Shown in pieces: positions 16,494-24,907 of a stretch of 43,702 bases of DNA. The stretch's first letter is position 1; each line of letters opens with the position of its first letter. The notes below the pieces were generated by a model. It had not been told where the DNA came from, did no database searches, and saw only the letters and a list, made by a program, of their open reading frames with translations. The DNA comes from Bryobacterales bacterium. GTDB taxonomy: Bacteria > Acidobacteriota > Terriglobia > Bryobacterales > Bryobacteraceae. The stretch is taken from assembly GCA_003166475.1 (NCBI GenBank), contig PMVV01000064.1, positions 25,216 through 68,917 on the forward strand, written 5' to 3'. The position numbers and the translations under genes are program-made.

Positions 16494-17492
16494 CTACGGC
16501 GCCGCAACTTCCACCGGCTCCGACAGCTTGCTCTCCTTCTGGTTGCTCTTGACCGCGCTGACCGCGTAGCGGTAGGTTTTGCCCGATTCGATCTTGCGAT
16601 CGCTGTAGGTGGGCAGCAACTGCGCATCGGCCAGCAGTTCGAAAGGCGCGCTGCCGGGCGCGCGATAGACGCGATATCCAACGACATTCGGCTCAGTGTT
16701 GCGCTCCCACACCAGTTCGATGCTGGCCGTGGAGGGCACCGCGGTGAGGCCCGCGGGCGCGGCGGGCGGGAACGTGTCAACCGGGGCGATGGCCGCCTCG
16801 CTGGACAGCTCGCTTTGCGCTTCGCCTTCTCCCGCCTTGACCATGGACTGCACCAGGTAGCGATACGGCTTGCCGAACTCGGCGGTGGCATCGATGTACT
16901 CGGGGGTGGGGGAGCGGCCCAGCGCCTTGTAGTCTGGCTCTTCCGGGCCGCGCCGGAGAACCGCGAAAGCGCTTCCCGCGCCATGCCAGGTGAGCCGCAC
17001 GCCCTGCGGCACGGCTTCGGCGCTCAAGTCGCGCGGCTGTTCCGGCGGGGCCACCACGGTCAGCTCCGCTGGGGCCGACCAGCCCGCGTCGCGGCCGTTG
17101 GCACCAATCACTTTGACCGCAATCGAGACTTGCTTGCCGATCCACTCGGTGGCCGGGATGCGATACTCGGCGATGCCGTTCGCGGTGGTTCCTCCGCCGA
17201 CGGCTTTGGCGCCGGCGGCCCACGCCACGGCATTAAACGGCCCGTCGGGTTTCGGGCCGATGCGCAGATCCAGCCGCACGCTCTGTTTCAGGACTACGCC
17301 CTCGGTGGTGTAAGCCGGCAAGGTGACGTGCGCAATGATATTCGATCCGCGCTGGACCGCCGCCAGGTTGTCGCCGCGGCCGGGAATGTTCATCAGGGGG
17401 GGCAGCGGCTCCCCGATATACCCGCAGCCGCACAAAAACAGCAGAGGCGCGGAGAGGCAAAGCAAAGCGCGCAGACGCGAACCGAGAGTCAT
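16494..17492 (-). CDS. lipoprotein with fibronectin type III domains
   Basis: A 332-residue predicted lipoprotein. The signal peptide ends LFLCGCGYIG, with LCG-C as the probable lipobox. The mature protein holds at least two FN3-like domains, one around residues 150-240 (PRDLSAEAVPQGVRLTWHG to PYRYLVQSM) and one around 243-330 (PAGLTAVPSTASIELVWERN to YRYAVSAVK). Such domains are usually protein- or glycan-binding spacers at the cell surface. The start makes an ATGA overlap with the preceding TIGR03437 protein, so the two are probably made together. No enzyme motif is present. Confidence 0.83.
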   Translation of the reverse strand: MTLGSRLRALLCLSAPLLFLCGCGYIGEPLPPLMNIPGRGDNLAAVQRGSNIIAHVTLPAYTTEGVVLKQSVRLDLRIGPKPDGPFNAVAWAAGAKAVGGGTTANGIAEYRIPATEWIGKQVSIAVKVIGANGRDAGWSAPAELTVVAPPEQPRDLSAEAVPQGVRLTWHGAGSAFAVLRRGPEEPDYKALGRSPTPEYIDATAEFGKPYRYLVQSMVKAGEGEAQSELSSEAAIAPVDTFPPAAPAGLTAVPSTASIELVWERNTEPNVVGYRVYRAPGSAPFELLADAQLLPTYSDRKIESGKTYRYAVSAVKSNQKESKLSEPVEVAAP

Positions 17493-19594
17493 GGTTTCAA
17501 GGCGATGGACTCAGGCTGGCTGCAAGATGGCTGATTGCCGGCGCCCATGACGCAAATCGTCAGGCTGGATGTCACGGGCAGCAGATCGGCCGGCACGGCC
17601 ACGTTGACCTGCTGCAAGCCCAGGAATCCAGGCGCAGCGCCGGCGTAGAGCGGAACCAGGTTGCCGCGATTCTGAATGGTGACGCTGGCGACGGCGCCGG
17701 AGTCGGGCATGCCGGTGAGGAAGATTTGCAGGATAGTGCCCAGCGGCGCGGGGTTGGCGGCGGAGTTCACCGTGTTGTCCTGATTCAGCACGCCGGGCGT
17801 AAAGATAGCGGGCGCGACGCCCGTCAGCGGAACGGTGAATGGGGCGCTGCTGGCGCCGTCGGCGGTCACCACCATCTGCGCGGACGGCTGGCCGTTCAGC
17901 GCCGGCGGGATCTGCAGGTTGATCTGCTGCGCGCCGGTGTAGAGCAATTTCGCCGGCATTCCGTTGAACGCGACCGATACGTTCTGTCCGGCCAGGTTGC
18001 TTCCCCAAACGGTGGCCAACTCGCCGGGCGCCACGGGTCCGGGATGGAAATCGGCCGCGTCGGTAATGGCGCCGATCACGACGGCCGGCGCGGGCGCCGT
18101 CACGATGAAGGTGAGCGGAATACTCTGGCTGCCCGCGATGGGTCCGGCATCGATCAGCACGGTGGCCTGGTAAGTACCCGGCGCGAGCGCGCCTGGATCG
18201 GCAAGCACTTGAACAGTGGCATTGTCAATCCCGAATGGCTCGGAGAACGACACCCAGCCGGCGCCGTTTGAATACATGGCGCTGGCCGACCAGTCGAGCA
18301 CACCGCCCCTGGTATCCCGAATCGTAATGTTGCCCGCGGCTGCTTTTTTCCCGCCGGATACCGCCGTAACCTGCAAAGGCGTGGCCGTCGCCTGCAACTG
18401 CGGATAGTACGACGCGTTGCAATCTCCCACGGCCGCGCAATCGGATGGCGGCGTGACTGCCACGAAGCGCGGAATGGGCGCGGTGGTGGACGCGGTAGCC
18501 ACCGTGGAGACGGGAGCCAGCGAGAGGCTGCCATTCGACGTGGACGGGGGACCATTGGGAGGGAGCGCGAAGAAGTTCGGAATCTGCGCGTTTTCGATGG
18601 CGGACGGGTTGGCGTCCACCACTTCATATACGGCGTAGCCCGAGCCATTGGTGAGGGGCACGGGATTGGCTCCGTTCAACACCAGCACTCCGGCGGTATT
18701 GGCGGCGGGAAGCGGGGCCAGCGTGCCGCCCGTGCCGGTGGAATCCGAATTCAGTACGCGCACCAGCAGCAGCGTATGGCTGGCCGGAGTGTACTGGCCG
18801 ACTGCGGCGGGCGTGCCGAGATCGCCGCCAGCCGTGGGCACAGTGGCGCCCGACCCGGCCACCGCATCGGGAACATAGATGGCCGCGCTGGCAGGGACAT
18901 TGGAATACGAGAGCAGGAAGCGAGTGCCGGTGTCGCTGGTGGGGTCCTTCGGCTGGAAAGCCGAGGGGAAGCCTTCGGTGACGCGGGTGGTTTCTTCGGC
19001 AGTCCCCGCGGCGAACAGGTTTGTCAAATTAAGGGTGGAAGGGGTGGGCGAGCCGGTGCAGGTGACGCCGGAATCCATGCTGGTCGCCAGCAGGCTCTGC
19101 TGCCCAATAGCCACGCCGACCGGATTGCCCTCGAGCGCCAGCGATCCCCCGAGATAGGCGTTCATGAGCGACTGCTGATGGAGGCCGAGTTGGTTCACAT
19201 TCGCGCGCACATCGTCGATCACCAGCGAAACGGCGCCGCTGGCGGGGAACTTAAACTGGAAGCCATTGAACGAAATGCTTTGGTTGGCGACGAGGCCGGA
19301 TACGCCCGATGGTACGTTTCCCGTACCGGTATTGACGCTCAGAGATGCGTCCGTGGAGTACCCGCCGGCGTTGATGCGGTTGGTAATCGAAACCGGAAGG
19401 AAGATGTTCAGGGTTGCGGTGACGGCAGCGCCCGGCGTGCCGGAACACTGCAGGACGATTTCGCCGATGCGCTCCGCCAGCCCTTCGGAATGCACCACGA
19501 CGGGCGCGCCGGACACAACGCAGGTGGTGGGTATTTGGGCGTACGTGCCGAGGGAGAAAGCAATGAAAAGGACGATGCCGAAACATCGATTCAT
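17489..19594 (-). CDS. exported protein with C-terminal TIGR03437-type domain
   Basis: A 701-residue exported protein. ATG 19594 is chosen because AAGGAGT lies just upstream and a signal peptide follows (MNRCFGIVLFIAFSLGTYAQ); the longer reading from 19810 adds arginine-rich sequence typical of a non-coding frame. The C-terminal 210 residues carry the pattern of the TIGR03437 family: ITDAADFHPGPVAPGELATV, WGSNLAG, QQINLQIPP, GVAPAIF and LGLQQVNVAVP. That domain is strongly expanded in Solibacter-like Acidobacteria and has no known function. The N-terminal part is beta-rich without repeats I can name. It is the first gene of the minus-strand run that continues down to 12071. Confidence 0.85.
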   Translation of the reverse strand: MNRCFGIVLFIAFSLGTYAQIPTTCVVSGAPVVVHSEGLAERIGEIVLQCSGTPGAAVTATLNIFLPVSITNRINAGGYSTDASLSVNTGTGNVPSGVSGLVANQSISFNGFQFKFPASGAVSLVIDDVRANVNQLGLHQQSLMNAYLGGSLALEGNPVGVAIGQQSLLATSMDSGVTCTGSPTPSTLNLTNLFAAGTAEETTRVTEGFPSAFQPKDPTSDTGTRFLLSYSNVPASAAIYVPDAVAGSGATVPTAGGDLGTPAAVGQYTPASHTLLLVRVLNSDSTGTGGTLAPLPAANTAGVLVLNGANPVPLTNGSGYAVYEVVDANPSAIENAQIPNFFALPPNGPPSTSNGSLSLAPVSTVATASTTAPIPRFVAVTPPSDCAAVGDCNASYYPQLQATATPLQVTAVSGGKKAAAGNITIRDTRGGVLDWSASAMYSNGAGWVSFSEPFGIDNATVQVLADPGALAPGTYQATVLIDAGPIAGSQSIPLTFIVTAPAPAVVIGAITDAADFHPGPVAPGELATVWGSNLAGQNVSVAFNGMPAKLLYTGAQQINLQIPPALNGQPSAQMVVTADGASSAPFTVPLTGVAPAIFTPGVLNQDNTVNSAANPAPLGTILQIFLTGMPDSGAVASVTIQNRGNLVPLYAGAAPGFLGLQQVNVAVPADLLPVTSSLTICVMGAGNQPSCSQPESIALKP

Positions 19595-19980
19595 GTGGGA
19601 CTCCTTGCAACTATTGTACCGGAGGCGGGGATACAGAGACGCGGAGAACGGGGGCAGCGCCACAAACCGTGGCCGCCGCCTGCAAAAATTACCCGGCAAT
19701 TCTTCCCTACCCCTCCGGCGCCGGCCGGCAGGCCCGGACGCTAAATCCTTGATTTCAAGTATATCTTCGCCCGAGGTCCGAACGGCTGCCGAATTGCTAT
19801 GAGACCTCATCCCGAGAGAACAAGTGTAGCCAGGGTTCGTAGACGGCTTGATACCCAGTACTAACCAGAGCTACCCATTGGGAACGTTGGCCGCAATTAT
19901 TCGGACCCTTAGAATAATGACAACGCGAAAGATGCCAGGCTCGGCCACCTCTCACGAGGCAGGCTACATTAAAAGGTTTT
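19595..19980. other. divergent intergenic region, no gene seen
   Basis: The 386-bp gap between two divergent exported-protein genes. The middle (about 19741-19970) is AT-richer than the surroundings. It ends in AAAAGG at 19971-19976, which serves as the RBS for ATG 19981. A minus-strand open frame covering 19797-20189 crosses into the plus-strand gene, lacks any recognisable motif and is not called. Promoters for both genes should lie here, but no convincing -35/-10 pair stands out. Confidence 0.5.
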
Positions 19981-22020
19981 ATGGTCTTGTTATCTCTTAA
20001 GCTTATGCCGATGAAGTTCAGTTTCCGTCCATCCGCAATCCTGGCCCCCATGCTCATTGCCGCGATGCTCCTGCCGCCGGGCATGCATGCGGCGAGCGCC
20101 CCTGCCTTCAGCGTCTCGCCGAGCAACCTGTACATGGCCGCGGTGGCGAAAGGGGCGGCCCCGGCCGCCCAGATCATCGTGGTGAACAATACCGTCGCCA
20201 GCAGTATCCTGAAATGGCATGCCAGTCTCTCCGGCAGCGGGGCGGCCTATTGCGCGGTCAATCCCAGCCGAGGCACGCTGGTGGGGCAGAGTGCCGTGAT
20301 GTTGACCGTTTCGGCAAGCGTGCCTGCCGTGGGCGGCTCTTACCAGTGCACGGTGACCCTCAGCGACAACGGCTCTTCCCCCCCGGCCACCAACAGTGGC
20401 GCCGTCAACGTTAGCTACGCCGTCTATGCCCAGGGCAGTACGCTGCCGCCCGCGAACAACACTCCACCCGACGTGCCGCAGTATCTAAGCGTGGCGGCCA
20501 CCGGCTCCAGCACGGTCAGCTTCAATTGGTACGGCAGCGGAGACCCCGCCAACCGCTACGTGGCCGGGTACGCGGTCTATCGCGACGGCGCGCAGATCGC
20601 CCTGACCGGCATGACTTCCTACCAGGACAGCGGCCTGGCGAAGGCCTCCTACCACACCTATACGGTGACCGCCTTCGACAGCAGCCAGAACGCCTCCGCC
20701 GAGGCTCCGCCCATCGCCGTCACTACCTTCGCGCCGGTTCCGGCGGGCGTGCCCGCCACTTACCAGTCGCTCTACCAGGGAGTGCAGAGCAATATGGCTA
20801 CGGACTTCGCCCTGGTGAACGCGCAGTCGACCGGCGCCAAGTACCCGGTGAACTACTCAATGTGCCTCATGAGCGCCAACGATAACGGCGGCCTGCGCCT
20901 CAACTTCACCGACCTTACGGCGGTGGATCAACAGCTCAACGGGGCGCAGGCCCTGGGCATGAATGCGGTCATGGTGTCGTTGGGCTTCCCCATCTTCGAC
21001 CAAAACTTCTACGAGTTCCTGGGGCAGACGCCCGCCCAGGCGCAGCAAACCGTCCAGAATTACCTGACCTTCTACGAACTGGTGGCCCAGGACATTCACG
21101 GCCGCAAGGACATCAACGGCACGCCGATGCGCATGATCGTGGAGGCCAATCCCTTGCTGACGGTAGACAACCCCGGTACAAACATGAACCCCGCCGCCTA
21201 CTATCAGTCGCTCAGTTTCGCGACCTACGAGCAGCGCCGCAGCGCCAACACCGTAACCACCGCCCAATCCGTGCAGCCGGACTACCTGATTGTGCAGTCG
21301 GAGCCCGACACGGATGCCCGCGACGGCTACCGTCCGGAACTCAACACCCCGGCCACGGACGTCGCCATGGTGCAATTGATGGTGAACAACCTGGCGGCGG
21401 CCAAGGTGCCGGGGCTGCATTCCACGGTCAAGCTGGGAGCGGGCATGGGAACGTGGCAAACCGACTGGCAGGAGTATCTGGGCACGCCGGGCGCCGCTAC
21501 GGGCCTGCTGGGAATCACCGGGCTGGACGGCATCGATAACCACGTCTACTTTCTGACCGGGCAAAGCGCGTCGGGCATGGCTCTCGAACTGGATACGTCC
21601 CTGCAGATGATCGCCGCGGTGCACGCCGCCGGGAAGTTCGCCAGCATCTGCGAATTCTGGCCGCACAAGTCGCTGATCGTGGGCGAGAGCTTTTTGGATG
21701 TGGATACGCGCGATAGCTTCAACTTCTGGGCGCCCCTCGACCAGCAGTACATCCCAATCATTTTCGAGATGGCCAACCAGGGATCGCTCGAGTACCTGTC
21801 GGCTTTCAACGACGGCGAATTCTGGGCCTACGAGCCGTATACGTCGCTGCCTTGCCTGCCGGTCTACCCCGCCGGCACGGCGTCGCAGAATCAGGCCTGC
21901 GACCTTTCCATTCTGAGCGCCGTCACCGCCACCGTTCAGTCGGCCCTGGGGCGCGGACAATTGTCGGCGACGGGGACTGCATACAAGGCGGAAATCGCCG
22001 CATACTGGATGCCGCACTAG
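19981..22020 (+). CDS. exported glycosidase-like TIM-barrel protein with BACON-like and FN3 domains
   Basis: A 679-residue exported protein. AAAAGG at 19971-19976 supports ATG 19981; starts at 20005 and 20011 are also possible and keep the signal peptide (APMLIAAMLLPPGMHAASA). Residues about 43-150 form a BACON/Ig-like beta domain, and 163-250 a FN3 domain (YLSVAATGSSTVSFNWYG to YHTYTVTAFDSS). Residues 260-679 look like a TIM barrel of a glycosidase. E441 in VQSEPDT is a candidate acid/base and E558 in SICEFW a candidate nucleophile, at the spacing seen in clan GH-A. The usual Asn before the acid/base is Ser here, so catalysis is uncertain. No named family is assigned. The gene ends in front of a hairpin cluster. 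Confidence 0.68.
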   Translation: MVLLSLKLMPMKFSFRPSAILAPMLIAAMLLPPGMHAASAPAFSVSPSNLYMAAVAKGAAPAAQIIVVNNTVASSILKWHASLSGSGAAYCAVNPSRGTLVGQSAVMLTVSASVPAVGGSYQCTVTLSDNGSSPPATNSGAVNVSYAVYAQGSTLPPANNTPPDVPQYLSVAATGSSTVSFNWYGSGDPANRYVAGYAVYRDGAQIALTGMTSYQDSGLAKASYHTYTVTAFDSSQNASAEAPPIAVTTFAPVPAGVPATYQSLYQGVQSNMATDFALVNAQSTGAKYPVNYSMCLMSANDNGGLRLNFTDLTAVDQQLNGAQALGMNAVMVSLGFPIFDQNFYEFLGQTPAQAQQTVQNYLTFYELVAQDIHGRKDINGTPMRMIVEANPLLTVDNPGTNMNPAAYYQSLSFATYEQRRSANTVTTAQSVQPDYLIVQSEPDTDARDGYRPELNTPATDVAMVQLMVNNLAAAKVPGLHSTVKLGAGMGTWQTDWQEYLGTPGAATGLLGITGLDGIDNHVYFLTGQSASGMALELDTSLQMIAAVHAAGKFASICEFWPHKSLIVGESFLDVDTRDSFNFWAPLDQQYIPIIFEMANQGSLEYLSAFNDGEFWAYEPYTSLPCLPVYPAGTASQNQACDLSILSAVTATVQSALGRGQLSATGTAYKAEIAAYWMPH

Positions 22021-22080
22021 CCGGCTAAAAGTCGGCTGCGGGGCTTAAGCCCCGCGCGGGCTAAAAGCCCGCCTCCAGCG
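22021..22080. repeat. triple-hairpin intergenic element / terminator candidate
   Basis: The 60-bp gap between two convergent stop codons is almost wholly palindromic. It holds GCCGGCTAAAAGTCGGC (imperfect stem), the perfect palindrome GCGGGGCTTAAGCCCCGC, and GCGGGCTAAAAGCCCGC (7-bp stem). The GGCTnnnAGCC core is shared with the repeats at 9255, 23090 and 43692. It could terminate transcription from both sides. Confidence 0.72.
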
Positions 22081-23076
22081 TTAATTGGCAGTCAACAAAC
22101 GCTTGTATAGCGTCCACAAGCGCGGGTAGTCGAGGTCGAGCATCACGCGCACGGGCGTGGCATCCGGGGCCAGCCTGCGCTCCAGGGGAACGGTCGCGCC
22201 GTAAGTCTTGCCGAAGCGCGTGTCGATGTCCAGCCACGCGGTCTCGGACCTGGTGACGAACCCGGTATCGAGCAGCCACGCGGCGGCCAACTCATCCCAA
22301 AGAAATCCGGTCGCGTTGGGATTCTTGAGGAAGCCGGGATAACGCTGGCCGTAGTCTTCCTTGTACCGCTGGGTGACCGGAGTCCGGGCCGCGACGATTT
22401 CGTCGAAACGTGTTTTGTCCAGCACGGCGCGATTGCAGATGTCCAGCGGGAACATGACCTTCTCGGGAATGCGCGAGCGGAGTACGGCTTGCGCCGCCTC
22501 GGGATCGAACCAGAAGTTGAACTCCGCCGCGGCGGAGGCATTGCCCGGCACGTGTACATTGCCTCCCATGAAGACGATGCGCTGGATCTTCCGTTCCAGA
22601 TCGGGGTGAAGGCGAAGAAGCAGGGCCACGTTGGTCATAGGACCGAGGGCGAGGATGGTGATTCGACCGGGGTTTTGCTCGACGGCGGCGGCCAGGGCGG
22701 CTAGCGCATCCATCGCCGCGGGTTGCGGGGGCGGCGCAAATTTGGGCGGGTCGGCGAAAGCGCCTTGAAACTCGAGCGGCGCTTCCAGCCTGGCCATCTC
22801 GGCCGTGTGGATGAGCGGCATTTGGGCGCCCACATAGGGCTTGAGCTCGCGATGGCCGAGCAGACCGAGGATTTCCGTGAGATATGCGGCGCTCTCAGCG
22901 GCCCACACATTGCCCGATACCGCCGTGATGGCGGCCACCTGCACTTTCTCGGGACTGCGGAGAACCATCGCCAGCGCGGCGCCATCGTCGCCGAAGAAGC
23001 CGCAGTCGGTATCGAAAACGACCTTGCCGGCGGGCGGCGAGGCGAAGGCGAGCAGGAGAAGCGGCCATAGGGTCAT
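22081..23076 (-). CDS. exported inosine-uridine-type nucleoside hydrolase
   Basis: Hydrolyses the N-glycosidic bond of ribonucleosides. The 331-residue protein opens with a signal peptide (MTLWPLLLLAFASPPAG). The calcium-site motif VVFDTDCGFFGDDGAALAMV (residues 19-38) has the DTD...DD aspartates at 22, 24, 30 and 31, with two residues more between them than in the classic DTDPGxDD form. ITILALGPMTNVALLL and RIVFMGGNVHVPGN are typical strands. EFNFWFDPEAAQAVL contains the Asn and Asp of the ribose site. Export suggests scavenging of nucleosides in the periplasm or outside. A hairpin at 23090-23107 lies just upstream. Confidence 0.9.
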   Translation of the reverse strand: MTLWPLLLLAFASPPAGKVVFDTDCGFFGDDGAALAMVLRSPEKVQVAAITAVSGNVWAAESAAYLTEILGLLGHRELKPYVGAQMPLIHTAEMARLEAPLEFQGAFADPPKFAPPPQPAAMDALAALAAAVEQNPGRITILALGPMTNVALLLRLHPDLERKIQRIVFMGGNVHVPGNASAAAEFNFWFDPEAAQAVLRSRIPEKVMFPLDICNRAVLDKTRFDEIVAARTPVTQRYKEDYGQRYPGFLKNPNATGFLWDELAAAWLLDTGFVTRSETAWLDIDTRFGKTYGATVPLERRLAPDATPVRVMLDLDYPRLWTLYKRLLTAN

Positions 23077-23089
23077 AAAGACATGGTGG

Positions 23090-23107
23090 CACAGGCTTCA
23101 GCCTGTG
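23090..23107. repeat. perfect hairpin, member of the palindromic repeat family
   Basis: CACAGGCT-TC-AGCCTGTG, a perfect 8-bp stem with a 2-base loop, flanked by GTGG and GTG. It lies in the 36-bp gap between two minus-strand genes and could act as a partial terminator or mRNA stabiliser. Its core resembles the second hairpin of the element at 9255-9306. Confidence 0.65.
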
Positions 23108-23112
23108 GTGTG

Positions 23113-23679
23113 TCAGCGCCCGATGAGGACGCCCACCGCGGACGGCTGCACATCCAGCCGCTCGATGCGGTGGCCCAGCGCGAAGGGCTCGCCGACTTTG
23201 GCGCTCGGGTACGCCTGCATCACGTAACTGTGGACCAGGAAATCGAGCATACGGCCCTCGATGGTGACGCCGGAAATCTGCACCTCTTGCACGTCGACGG
23301 TGGCGGTCCCACCGGACGAGCGGATGCGGGCGATGATAGTGACGGGCCGCTCGCCATCCAGCAGGTAGGCCAGGATGCGTCCCGGCGGCTTACCCTCCGC
23401 GCGGCGCAGTTTGCCGAAATCGATAAGCGCGGAGGCGGTGGCGGTTCCCGGTCCCAAATCGAGGCGCGCATTGCGGACCCCGTCGGGGGCCACTTCGGCG
23501 ACCTCCTGGCGGGCATAGGCGTTCAGCTCGGCGGGCGTCAGGACCACGCGCGAGCCAGGCTTCAGGCGATCATGTTCGATCAGGGAGAATTTGTGGACGA
23601 CCGCCTGGTAGTCGGGTGAGGTGGTGGGGAGCACGGGCGCGGCCAACAGCGCGAGTGCCAGGAGAATGCGTCCGCTCAT
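23113..23679 (-). CDS. exported protein of unknown function
   Basis: A 188-residue exported protein not recognised as a named family. The start at 23679 is chosen because it gives a proper signal peptide (MSGRILLALALLAAPVLPTT); the frame continues up to 23793, but with a low-complexity, cysteine-rich lead that is unlike a protein start. The mature part has an acidic and hydrophobic mix (VVLTPAELNAYARQEVAEVA, DFGKLRRAEGKPPGRILAYL, VQISGVTIEGRMLDFLVHSY) suggesting a beta-rich lipid-binding or LolA/VCBS-like fold, but no motif is diagnostic. It lies upstream of, and on the same strand as, the nucleoside hydrolase, separated by the hairpin at 23090. It is divergent from the membrane protein at 23844. 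Confidence 0.65.
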   Translation of the reverse strand: MSGRILLALALLAAPVLPTTSPDYQAVVHKFSLIEHDRLKPGSRVVLTPAELNAYARQEVAEVAPDGVRNARLDLGPGTATASALIDFGKLRRAEGKPPGRILAYLLDGERPVTIIARIRSSGGTATVDVQEVQISGVTIEGRMLDFLVHSYVMQAYPSAKVGEPFALGHRIERLDVQPSAVGVLIGR

Positions 23680-23843
23680 ACCACAATGACGCGCATTGCT
23701 ATCGGTTCGTTGCCTGCCAGTGGGGGCAGGGCACCCAATAGGGCTGTGGAAAAGGACGCAACCGGCGGGCGCGGAGCCTTTGGATCCAGACACTTACACC
23801 GTGGCGAGGCGCGTGCAACCTGGCGGGCCGGAAGGTGGACTGT

Positions 23844-24401
23844 ATGCATCTGTTCAACCCGGACGTGCTTCTATGGGGCGCGGTCGTGCTGTTGGCACTG
23901 CTGGTGGTGCTTGGACTCGTCTTCGGCCGCGCTTACCTGAAATACCGCGGCGACCGGGTGATTACATGCCCGGAGAATCGGCGGCCGGCGGGCGTCGTAG
24001 TGGATACCAGGCGCGTGCTGCTGACGACGTTGGAAGGCAAGACGGATCTGCGGCTGAAATCCTGTTCCCGGTGGCCGGAGCGCCAGGACTGCGGACAGGA
24101 GTGCTTGCGGCAGATCGAGGCCGCGCCGGAAGACTGCCTGGTTCGCCACATCCTGACCCAGTGGTACGAGGGGAAGACCTGCGCGCTATGCGGCAAGCCG
24201 ATTGGCGAGATCAATTGGACCGACCACAAGCCCGCGCTGCTGAACGCGGAGCACCGGACAGTCGAATGGCGCGATGTGCCGGCGGCGGACGTGCCGGATG
24301 TGCTGGCGTCGCACCAGGCAGTGTGCTGGAACTGCCATGTCGTGAACCGCATGTTAGGGGAGCATCCGGAGTTGGTGATCGACCGGTCGCGGCGGATTTA
24401 G
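23844..24401 (+). CDS. membrane-anchored cysteine-rich (split zinc-ribbon-like) protein
   Basis: A 185-residue protein with one N-terminal membrane helix (about residues 8-27) and a soluble part rich in cysteine. GGAAGGTGG at 23830-23838 favours ATG 23844 over GTG 23835. C42, C74, C83, C87, C98, C113, C116, C161 and C164 are all present. TCALCGKP (113-116) and VCWNCH (161-164) are two CxxC pairs 44 residues apart, as in a split zinc ribbon. CWNCH also reads as a CxxCH haem-c motif, so covalent haem is an alternative if the domain is periplasmic. GEINWTDHKPAL and HRTVEW between them look conserved-type but are unassigned. Partner and function are unknown. Confidence 0.72.
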   Translation: MHLFNPDVLLWGAVVLLALLVVLGLVFGRAYLKYRGDRVITCPENRRPAGVVVDTRRVLLTTLEGKTDLRLKSCSRWPERQDCGQECLRQIEAAPEDCLVRHILTQWYEGKTCALCGKPIGEINWTDHKPALLNAEHRTVEWRDVPAADVPDVLASHQAVCWNCHVVNRMLGEHPELVIDRSRRI

Positions 24402-24547
24402 GGCTGTTCTTCGAATTTCTTCAGGTGTTCGGCAGTGGCGAGCGTGTGGGGATGATCCTCGCCGAGGGCCTTGCGAGAGCCGGAGAGACATTTGCGAAGG
24501 AGTCGGATGGCGCCCTCGCGATCACCCGCTTGAGAAAGCGCGGGTTA
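24398..24547 (-). pseudogene. 3' remnant of a kinesin-light-chain-type TPR protein
   Basis: Reading leftward from a stop codon at 24545-24547, 48 codons translate to a TPR C terminus (ALSQAGDREGAIRLLRK, then KALGEDHPHTLATAEHLKKF) and end with a stop at 24398-24400. The LGEDHPxTLxT motif is characteristic of TPR_12/kinesin-light-chain repeats. There is no start codon and no further TPR sequence upstream, so only the last repeat of a larger gene survives. Its end overlaps the stop of the convergent membrane protein. Confidence 0.65.
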
Positions 24548-24786
24548 CTCCTAATCGGTGTCCCTGTGGCTGCGCGAGCATCGATCTCTCAATCGACGGC
24601 CTTCCCGAGCCATCTCGCGGTCTTCACGTTTTGGCGGATTTTGTCTTTGGCAGTGACGACGATCTGAGCGGCATCTTTGTTTTTGAAAAAAACGGCGTCC
24701 TCGCCGGTCTTGAAGTTTATGGGTTGGCTGGCGATGCCCCCAAGACGTTGCCGTCATCCGGCTCCTTGAAGCCGCTTTCAGACTGA
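24541..24786 (+). pseudogene. 3' remnant of a small CGC-motif protein
   Basis: An open frame without a usable start runs from 24379 to the stop at 24784-24786. From about 24541 it reads like a protein: CPCGCASIDLSIDG, then SGIFVFEKNGVLAGLEVYGL and a proline-rich end. I recall a family of small bacterial proteins with a CGC-S-I/V motif followed by an LEVYS-like strand, so this is probably the C-terminal part of such a gene. The N-terminal portion is replaced by the remnant at 24398-24547. The family assignment is from memory and tentative. Confidence 0.45.
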
Positions 24787-24907
24787 GAAGGAAGCCGTCC
24801 CACAAAGTTTTGCGACGCCGCGCCGGGCCTGCAAAATTAGGCGCTTGGACGTCTCATAAGTCTGTCGCAAAATCGGGCAGGCAATACCTCCAGAACGCCG
24901 ATAGCTC

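Noticed and set aside
19640-19700. Sigma-54 promoter near TGGCCGCCGCCTGCAA
   Set aside because: The GG and GC elements are one base too close for the -24/-12 spacing.
19797-20189. Minus-strand open frame of 130 codons
   Set aside because: It crosses from the divergent gap into the signal peptide of the plus-strand glycosidase-like gene and has no motif or RBS.
24808-24872. TTTTGCGAC / GTCGCAAAA inverted pair
   Set aside because: A 9-bp pair 47 bases apart without other signs of a mobile element could be chance.
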